Below are positions 6,250 through 10,820 of a DNA stretch of 10,820 bases, piece after piece. The first letter of the stretch is position 1. Every line of letters begins with the position of its first letter. Position numbers and translations under genes: made by a program. Below the pieces are notes generated by a model. It made no database searches, was not told the DNA's origin, and saw only the letters and a program-made list of their open reading frames with translations. This stretch comes from Gammaproteobacteria bacterium (GTDB lineage Bacteria; Pseudomonadota; Gammaproteobacteria; SURF-13), in the NCBI GenBank assembly GCA_023487615.1, contig JAMDBH010000049.1, positions 1 through 10,820 on the forward strand, in the 5' to 3' direction.

Positions 6250-7671
6250 ATGAAAGATATAGCGATACACTCCCAAGAAAAAGATATCCGCGAAGATCTG
6301 CCGTGGAAACAGATCAATACTGATATCCTGCGCTCCCTGGACAACCCGCGCCGGGGTTATTGGTATTCCATCATCGTCTGCCTGGTGCTGCTCGCCATCG
6401 GCTTCACCGCCGAGGTGATTCAATACCAACATGGCATGGGCATGTCCAAGAACCACCCGCACATGTGGAATCTGTACATCGCCACCTTCATCTTCTGGAT
6501 TGGCATGAGCCACTCCGGCACGCTGCTCTCGGCGATTCTGCACATCGTACACGCCGACTGGCGCAAACCGATCTATCGTTTCGCCGAGGCCATGACCACC
6601 TTCTCGCTGATGACGGCCTTGCTGTTTCCGGTGATTCACTTGGGAAGGCTGTGGAATTTCTACTGGGTTGTCCCTTATATTCCATCGCGCGGCACCTGGC
6701 CGAATTTCCGTTCCCCGCTGTCGTGGGATGGCTTTGCGATCATGACCTATCTCACTTCTTCGGCGCTGTTTTTGTACATTGGCATGTTGCCGGACTTGGC
6801 GATCGCGCGCGACAACACCACCGGCTGGCGTAAACGGCTTTACAGCACGCTGTCGCTAGGCTGGTGCGGCAACGACCGGCAGTGGCGCGTGTTCCGCAAG
6901 GCCTATATGCTGATGGCGATCTTTTTGATCCCGCTGGCCGTCTCGGTGCACTCCATCGTGTCGTCCGACTTCGCCATGTCCATCAATCCCGGCTGGCACG
7001 TGACCACCTTCCCGCCTTATTTCGTGGCTGGCGCGCTGTACTCCGGATGCGCGGCGATCATCACCCTGTTCATCCTGCTGCGCTACTACTTCCGTTGGGA
7101 GGAGTACATGACGCTGCCTATTCTGGAGAAGATCTGCAAGCTCACTTTTGCCATCGCCATGATGTGGACGTATTTGAATCTGGTCGAGTTCGCCTCGGTG
7201 TGGTACGGCCATGACGTATACGGAAAGGAGGTGTTGTGGGGCAAGATGACGGGGGCTTATGCGCCGGCCTTCTGGAGCATGATGTTCTTTGGCTCGGTGT
7301 TGCCGTTCACGCTCGCCTTCCGCTCGCTGCGCCGCCACATCCCCACCATGATGGCGGTGTCCATCCTGCTTAACGTCGGCATGTGGCTGGAACGCTGGAT
7401 GATCGTCTCGCCCACGTTGTCCCAGTCGTTCTATCCCTGGTCGTGGGACGTGATGTGGCCGACCGTCACCTCCTGGGCTATCGTGCTGGGCAGCTTCGGC
7501 TGGTTCGGCCTGCTGTTCCTGGTGTTCGTGAAGATCTTCCCGTCGGTCTCCATGTACGAGGTCAAGGAAATGGTTTACCACCGCAAGCTCGCCACCGAAA
7601 AGGCGGCAGCGCGCGTCGGCGGCGCCGCACCCGCCTACGGCGCACACATGAAAAAGGAGGACGCGGTATGA
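6250..7671 (+). CDS. actC: ActC: NrfD/PsrC-family quinol-binding membrane subunit of alternative complex III
   Basis: A 473-residue polytopic protein with about ten membrane segments (roughly residues 37-57, 74-100, 111-131, 161-181, 219-239, 254-279, 293-317, 338-358, 365-385 and 404-428), the count expected for ActC and more than the eight of PsrC. The N-terminal tail IREDLPWKQINTDILRSL and the GMSHSGTLLSAILHIV helix with nearby WRKPIYRFAEAMT are typical of the family. ActC oxidises membrane quinol at its periplasmic side, delivers electrons to the ActB2 [3Fe-4S] cluster, and is a candidate proton-translocating unit. The ATG at 6250 is chosen because GAGG lies just before it. An upstream in-frame start at 6166 would translate part of a palindromic repeat and add basic residues foreign to the family. 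The stop overlaps the actD start (ATGA). Confidence 0.9.
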   Translation: MKDIAIHSQEKDIREDLPWKQINTDILRSLDNPRRGYWYSIIVCLVLLAIGFTAEVIQYQHGMGMSKNHPHMWNLYIATFIFWIGMSHSGTLLSAILHIVHADWRKPIYRFAEAMTTFSLMTALLFPVIHLGRLWNFYWVVPYIPSRGTWPNFRSPLSWDGFAIMTYLTSSALFLYIGMLPDLAIARDNTTGWRKRLYSTLSLGWCGNDRQWRVFRKAYMLMAIFLIPLAVSVHSIVSSDFAMSINPGWHVTTFPPYFVAGALYSGCAAIITLFILLRYYFRWEEYMTLPILEKICKLTFAIAMMWTYLNLVEFASVWYGHDVYGKEVLWGKMTGAYAPAFWSMMFFGSVLPFTLAFRSLRRHIPTMMAVSILLNVGMWLERWMIVSPTLSQSFYPWSWDVMWPTVTSWAIVLGSFGWFGLLFLVFVKIFPSVSMYEVKEMVYHRKLATEKAAARVGGAAPAYGAHMKKEDAV

Positions 7672-8198
7672 AAAAGAGCCACCGCCTACTCGGCCTGTTC
7701 AGCAATTTTGACGAGGCCACCAAGGCCATTTATGACATTCGCGCCGACAAGGTGAGCGGCGTTTCCGTTAATGACGTGACCCTGATCTCGCCTATCGAGC
7801 ACCCGGAGGTCGAAGAGGCGCTCGGCGACCGCGGCGTGCATGTGCAGTTCTTCACGCTGTTCGGAGGACTGTTCGGCCTGATCGGCAGTTGGCTGTGGAT
7901 CTCCGCGGCGCAGGCCACCTTTTTGGTTCAGCCGCAGGGCGGCAAGCCGGTGGTGACCCTGGTCACCAACTTCGTATTGAATTACGAGATGATGATCCTG
8001 GGCGGCGTGCTGTTCACCCTGATAGGTCTCCTGATCGGCGCGCGATTGCCGTCGCGCCCCGGTTCGCTTTATAGCGAAAAAATCAGTCTGGATCAGATCG
8101 GCATCCTGCTGGAGGTTAATGAACCCAACCTGGCGCCGCTGAAGTCGCTGTTCCACCAACACAATGTAGTCGAAATACGCGAAGAGATCATTCGATGA
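7668..8198 (+). CDS. actD: ActD: DUF3341 membrane subunit of alternative complex III
   Basis: A 176-residue protein with two membrane segments (about residues 61-83 and 96-124) between a soluble N-terminal domain that begins RLLGLFSNFDEATKAIYDIR and a soluble C-terminal domain. That is the DUF3341 layout known as ActD, a small subunit beside ActC that carries no cofactor. Its ATG overlaps the actC stop by the ATGA arrangement, with AAAGGAGG at 7653-7660 as a strong ribosome binding site, so translation is coupled to actC. The actE start overlaps its own stop the same way. A longer in-frame reading from 7383 lies inside actC and is not real. Its strict position between actC and actE supports the assignment. 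Confidence 0.9.
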   Translation: MKKSHRLLGLFSNFDEATKAIYDIRADKVSGVSVNDVTLISPIEHPEVEEALGDRGVHVQFFTLFGGLFGLIGSWLWISAAQATFLVQPQGGKPVVTLVTNFVLNYEMMILGGVLFTLIGLLIGARLPSRPGSLYSEKISLDQIGILLEVNEPNLAPLKSLFHQHNVVEIREEIIR

Positions 8199-8752
8199 AA
8201 ACCCTGCGCCTATTCCTTGTCGTGCCGTTGCTCGCCCCGGTGTTTGTCTATGCCTGGCCGTGGTCGCAGGACATGATGAATCAACCCAGCATCAAGCCAC
8301 AGGAACCTGAACGTAACGGGCAATTGGCCCCCTTCCCTCATCGCTCGGTTCCCGTGCAAGGTATCCTGACCCAAACGGCCAGCCGTGAAGAGACTAATGA
8401 TCTGACCAATCCGTTTCCCCCGGATGAGGCCTCGATAAAAAGGGGACGTGTGCTGTTTCGCATCGTCTGCGCCGCCTGTCACGGGCAGACCGGCAAGGCT
8501 GATTCCCCTGTGACGGACAAGATTGGCGCGATTGACCTCACCTCGGATTATGCACAGAAGGATCTCACCGAAGGCTGGGTCTACGGCACCATCACCCACG
8601 GCGGTGCGGTGATGCCGCCCTATGGCGTACCGGCGGGCGGAGTGGGCTCCAATGATCTGTCACCGGAAGAGCGCTGGCATGTCGTCAACTATGTGCGCCA
8701 CGCCTTGACCAAAGAGGCGGCCGCTGCCGCCCCACAGGCAGCGACTCAATAA
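8195..8752 (+). CDS. actE: ActE: monoheme cytochrome c subunit of alternative complex III
   Basis: A 185-residue exported cytochrome. A short hydrophobic N-terminus (residues 3-20) is followed by WPWSQDMMNQPSIKPQE, the QPxxxPxE type of motif usual near the start of ActE. A single heme site CAACH (92-96) follows, with Met140 in GGAVMPPYG as the likely sixth ligand, then an LSPEERWHVVNYVR helix that closes a class I cytochrome c fold. With the five hemes of ActA this gives six c-type hemes, the number known for characterised ACIII. It is a likely exit point to soluble cytochrome c or HiPIP. The N-terminus has no cysteine, so it is not a lipoprotein in this organism. The start overlaps the actD stop (ATGA). 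The C-terminal tail is Ala-rich. A 177-bp palindrome-rich gap follows. Confidence 0.9.
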   Translation: MKTLRLFLVVPLLAPVFVYAWPWSQDMMNQPSIKPQEPERNGQLAPFPHRSVPVQGILTQTASREETNDLTNPFPPDEASIKRGRVLFRIVCAACHGQTGKADSPVTDKIGAIDLTSDYAQKDLTEGWVYGTITHGGAVMPPYGVPAGGVGSNDLSPEERWHVVNYVRHALTKEAAAAAPQAATQ

Positions 8753-8760
8753 CAGGTTAG

Positions 8761-8904
8761 GGAATCTCTGATTTGTTCAGAGATTCCTGCGGCACATGGA
8801 TGTGCCGCCATTTTTCAAACACTCAAGTGTTTGAAAAATGGAGAAAAGAAAAAATCGCATTTTTTGCTTTTCGTCTCTGAAAAATTCAGGGACGAATTTT
8901 TCAG
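8761..8904. repeat. Mosaic palindromic element between actE and actF
   Basis: Five hairpins stand side by side. (1) GGAATCTCTGA / TCAGAGATTCC (8761-8771/8777-8787), 11-bp perfect. (2) GCGGCACAT / ATGTGCCGC (8789-8797/8800-8808), 9-bp. (3) CCATTTTTCAAACACT / AGTGTTTGAAAAATGG (8808-8823/8826-8841), 16-bp perfect. (4) GAAAAG-AAAAAAT / ATTTTTT-G-CTTTTC (8843-8855/8859-8872). (5) CTGAAAAATTC / GAATTTTTCAG (8877-8887/8894-8904), 11-bp perfect. Parts 4 and 5 match parts of the 6100-6213 element in sequence or layout. The hairpins lie between two genes of one complex, so transcription presumably passes through. They may stabilise the upstream mRNA or cause partial termination before actF. Confidence 0.7.
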
Positions 8905-8929
8905 AATTTCTTAGAGGAGTAATGATTTA

Positions 8930-10015
8930 ATGCAAAACTTCGGCAGTTGGTCGGTACTGACCACGAATTTTTTAATCATCCTCTACATGGCGCTGGGGAC
9001 GATCACCCTGTCGGCGCTGCTGCACATGGCCAACGCCAAGTGGCGTTTCCAGATACGCAGTCTGGTGGCAAGCCTCGCGGTGTTGTTCCCGGTGGCCTTC
9101 GTCCTGCTGCTCATCCTTCTGTTTAACGGCGAGCATACTTTCCAGTGGCTGGCCCATGCCAACGAGGGCGAGCATCACCTGCCGGGGGGGTGGCGCGACA
9201 ACACCGTCCTGTGGCACAACTACACCTTCCTGGTGGCGCGTGAGATCATCGGATTTATCGTAGTCGTTGGGTTGTACAGTCTGTTTCTTAGATACCAGAA
9301 ACTGAGCGAAACTAATCCTTCGCCCGCAATCGCGCGCACCTTCCGTAATATTACCCTGTTGATCCCGTTTGCCTATGTTCCTTACGCGACCATGGTGGCC
9401 TGGGATTTTGAGATGACCCAGATGCCCGGCTGGCACAGCGCGAGTTACGGCGCCTACCACTTCGTCAGCAATTTCCACGCCTCGCTGGGGTTCCTGGCGG
9501 TATTGTTGTTTGTGCTGAGTCGCTCCGGGAAACTCGTCAAGCCTCTGCCCGAGTTCGTGTTCAATTATCTCGCGCAGTTTATGTTTGCCTTCACCATTCT
9601 GTGGACCTATCTGTTCTTTACGCAATTCCTCATCATGTGGTACGGGCGTTTCCCCGAAGAGACCATCCGTTTCTTCAACATGATGTACGGCGGGCCGATG
9701 CAGCCCAACATGGAGATCGGCGGCTACTCGCCGCTGTGGTGGACGTTCTTTACGCTCAAGTTCATCGTTCCATTCACGACCTTCTTGTTCACCGCCAACC
9801 GGCACAATCCGGTGGTTATCATCACCGTCGCGTCAGGCATCCTAGTCGGTACTTGGATCGAGCGCTATACGTGGATATCCGGTTCCGTGGACCCGAAGCT
9901 CTATCACTTCCCCATGACCTCGATCTTCGACATCGTGGTGACGGTGGTATTAGCAGTTGTGGTCTTTTTTGCGATACGCTGGTCACTGAACCGCGCCGGA
10001 CTGGTGAGGCTGTAA
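8930..10015 (+). CDS. actF: ActF: second NrfD-like membrane subunit of alternative complex III (short form)
   Basis: A 361-residue polytopic protein with about nine membrane segments (roughly 10-32, 46-66, 99-120, 140-158, 176-196, 210-235, 270-288, 294-312 and 331-350). Family signatures include the helix MALGTITLSALLHMANAKWR, the WTYLFFTQFLIMWYG motif (225-239) and the WIERYTWI helix end (309-316). ActF is a structural relative of ActC that pairs with it in the membrane; its function is less certain. Characterised ActF proteins have ten segments. The sequence here seems to begin at what is normally the second, so an N-terminal helix is missing. The start is well fixed: AGAGGAG (8913-8919) precedes the ATG and an in-frame TAG lies at 8912-8914. 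It is the last gene of the act operon, with an algW-like gene downstream. Confidence 0.85.
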   Translation: MQNFGSWSVLTTNFLIILYMALGTITLSALLHMANAKWRFQIRSLVASLAVLFPVAFVLLLILLFNGEHTFQWLAHANEGEHHLPGGWRDNTVLWHNYTFLVAREIIGFIVVVGLYSLFLRYQKLSETNPSPAIARTFRNITLLIPFAYVPYATMVAWDFEMTQMPGWHSASYGAYHFVSNFHASLGFLAVLLFVLSRSGKLVKPLPEFVFNYLAQFMFAFTILWTYLFFTQFLIMWYGRFPEETIRFFNMMYGGPMQPNMEIGGYSPLWWTFFTLKFIVPFTTFLFTANRHNPVVIITVASGILVGTWIERYTWISGSVDPKLYHFPMTSIFDIVVTVVLAVVVFFAIRWSLNRAGLVRL

Positions 10016-10028
10016 TCTTCCCAATAGG

Positions 10029-10054
10029 TTGATAGAAAACTCGTTTTGAATCAA
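10029..10054. promoter_or_regulatory. 26-bp dyad upstream of the algW-like gene
   Basis: TTGAT-AG-AAAAC-TC-GTTTT-GA-ATCAA is symmetric over 26 bp apart from the AG/GA pairs and the centre. It lies 14 bp after the actF stop and its right half covers the -35 box of the candidate promoter for the next gene. It could be an operator or a weak 3'-end hairpin for the act transcript; no T-run follows to make it a good terminator. Confidence 0.35.
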
Positions 10055-10073
10055 TCTGTGAGCGTGCTACCAT
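10046..10073 (+). promoter_or_regulatory. Candidate extended -10 promoter for the algW-like gene
   Basis: TTGAAT (10046-10051), a 16-nt spacer, and TACCAT (10068-10073) preceded by TG at 10065-10066 form an extended -10 promoter. Initiation would fall near 10080, about 27 nt before the ATG. It suggests the protease gene has its own promoter and is not strictly part of the act operon. Confidence 0.45.
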
Positions 10074-10102
10074 CCCCACTGTCATTATCCGGTAGTGGGG
10101 AT
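10072..10102 (+). promoter_or_regulatory. Inverted repeat covering the ribosome binding site of the algW-like gene
   Basis: ATCCCCACT (10072-10080) and AGTGGGGAT (10094-10102) form a perfect 9-bp stem with a 13-nt loop. The right arm contains the only plausible Shine-Dalgarno sequence (GGGGA, 10097-10101) before the ATG at 10107. In any RNA that includes both arms, the ribosome binding site would be masked. If transcription starts near 10080, the left arm would be mostly absent and the symmetry would act in DNA instead. Confidence 0.45.
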
Positions 10103-10106
10103 ATCT

Positions 10107-10820
10107 ATGCGCATCCGTAATCTTCTGTCGTTTCTGATCAAGTCCATCATCACCGGACTCGCCGCCGCGTTTATCATCGTGGTCTTTTACCCCGGACTGC
10201 TCAAGAAGGGCGACACGGTCGTGGAGGTTAAGGAGAGTACACGCCCGGCGGCCGCAAGCTCGTCTTCTGACCTATCCGCATTCGCGCCCAGTTCCTACGC
10301 AAAGGGAGTGGGTCAGGCTGCGCCCTCGGTAGTCAATATCTTTACAACCAAGGTTATCACCCAGCGCCCGCATCCGTTTCTGGACGACCCCTTCATGCAG
10401 CGCTTTTTCGGCGGCAACCCTCAGTTCGCCCCGCGGCAACGGCTCGAAAGTAGCCTCGGATCGGGAGTCATTATCAGTGACAAAGGCTACATCCTCACAA
10501 ATAATCATGTGATTGACGGCGCCGACGAAATCCAGATCGCCCTCAGCGACGGACGCAGCGCCCAAGCGCAAGTAGTGGGTTCCGATCCCGAGACCGATGT
10601 GGCGGTGTTAAAGATAGAAATGGATAAGCTGCCCAGCATCGTGATCGGCCAGTCGGATGCCCTGCAAGTAGGCGACGTGGTGCTCGCCATCGGCAATCCC
10701 TTCGGCGTGGGACAGACCGTCACTCACGGCATCGTCAGTGCTACGGGGCGTAACCATCTCGGCATCAACACCTTTGAAAACTTCATCCAGACCGACGCTG
10801 CGATTAATCCCGGCAACAGG
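10107..10820 (+). CDS. algW: AlgW/DegS-like membrane-anchored trypsin-like serine protease (5' part, cut by window end)
   Basis: The first 238 codons are present and open to the window edge. Residues 11-28 form a single uncleaved-type membrane anchor (FLIKSIITGLAAAFIIVVFY), as in DegS/AlgW and unlike the cleaved signal of DegP. The chymotrypsin-fold domain begins near residue 65 (YAKGVGQAAPSVVNI) and has His134 in TNNHVI and Asp164 in GSDPETDVAVLKI. SATGRN, FIQTDAAINPGN and the short PFLDDPFMQRFFG loop match AlgW closely. AlgW/DegS proteases cut anti-sigma factors when unfolded outer-membrane proteins appear, releasing an envelope-stress sigma factor. The last codon in the window is where the catalytic serine (GNSGG) should be, but it reads AGG. 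The PDZ domain would lie beyond the edge. Annotation as DegQ is the main alternative. Confidence 0.9.
   Translation, partial: MRIRNLLSFLIKSIITGLAAAFIIVVFYPGLLKKGDTVVEVKESTRPAAASSSSDLSAFAPSSYAKGVGQAAPSVVNIFTTKVITQRPHPFLDDPFMQRFFGGNPQFAPRQRLESSLGSGVIISDKGYILTNNHVIDGADEIQIALSDGRSAQAQVVGSDPETDVAVLKIEMDKLPSIVIGQSDALQVGDVVLAIGNPFGVGQTVTHGIVSATGRNHLGINTFENFIQTDAAINPGNR

Noticed and set aside
5518..6639. A 373-codon open frame on the - strand crossing the actB2-actC gap
   Set aside because: It runs through two clear genes and a palindromic repeat; composition is that of an antisense shadow.
3040..7671. Polysulfide, thiosulfate or DMSO reductase operon instead of ACIII
   Set aside because: The large subunit has no visible molybdenum ligand, the ferredoxin subunit has the ActB-type Ser in motif III, and pentaheme ActA, DUF3341 ActD, monoheme ActE and ActF are all present in ACIII order.
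10029..10054. FNR/Anr box suggested by TTGAT and ATCAA half-sites
   Set aside because: The half-sites are 16 bp apart instead of 4, so an FNR-type dimer would not fit.

Overview
The window looks like chromosomal DNA of a gammaproteobacterium. The evidence is a diaA/gmhA - dolP - sspB - sspA block with an AlgW/DegS-type protease gene nearby, a neighbourhood typical of that class. Proteins match E. coli or Pseudomonas family members in length and key motifs. Genus cannot be decided from the sequence. The coding DNA is moderately GC-rich, while the 560-bp gap before the respiratory operon is visibly poorer in GC. Left part (1-1842): the 3' end of a SIS-domain phosphoheptose isomerase/DiaA-type gene runs into dolP (dual-BON outer-membrane lipoprotein) on the + strand. 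These converge on the sspA-sspB pair on the - strand (RNA-polymerase-associated SspA, then the ClpXP adaptor SspB). Middle (1843-2402): a divergent regulatory gap with candidate promoters in both directions, a 13-bp dyad on the sspA promoter, and a long leader ahead of the next operon. Right-centre (2403-10015): seven collinear genes encode a complete alternative complex III (ACIII), a quinol:cytochrome c/HiPIP oxidoreductase unrelated to cytochrome bc1. They are ActA (pentaheme c), ActB1 (molybdopterin-oxidoreductase-like, Tat lipoprotein signal), ActB2 (four-cluster ferredoxin subunit), ActC (NrfD quinol subunit), ActD (DUF3341), ActE (monoheme c) and ActF (second NrfD-like membrane subunit). 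The expected electron path is quinol at ActC, then the ActB2 Fe-S chain, then ActA/ActE hemes, then a periplasmic acceptor. No terminal oxidase gene adjoins the operon. Right end (10107-10820): the first 238 codons of an AlgW/DegS-like envelope-stress protease, cut by the window edge at the catalytic-serine codon. The most notable points are these. ACIII sits where many gammaproteobacteria carry petABC (cytochrome bc1), next to sspA. ActB is split into two genes, and its B1 part keeps a full four-cysteine Fe-S motif. ActF is short at its N-terminus. A family of palindromes with a CTCTGA/TCAGAG core occurs in five gaps or gene ends; two large mosaic copies interrupt the act operon, and one copy supplies the sspA stop codon.
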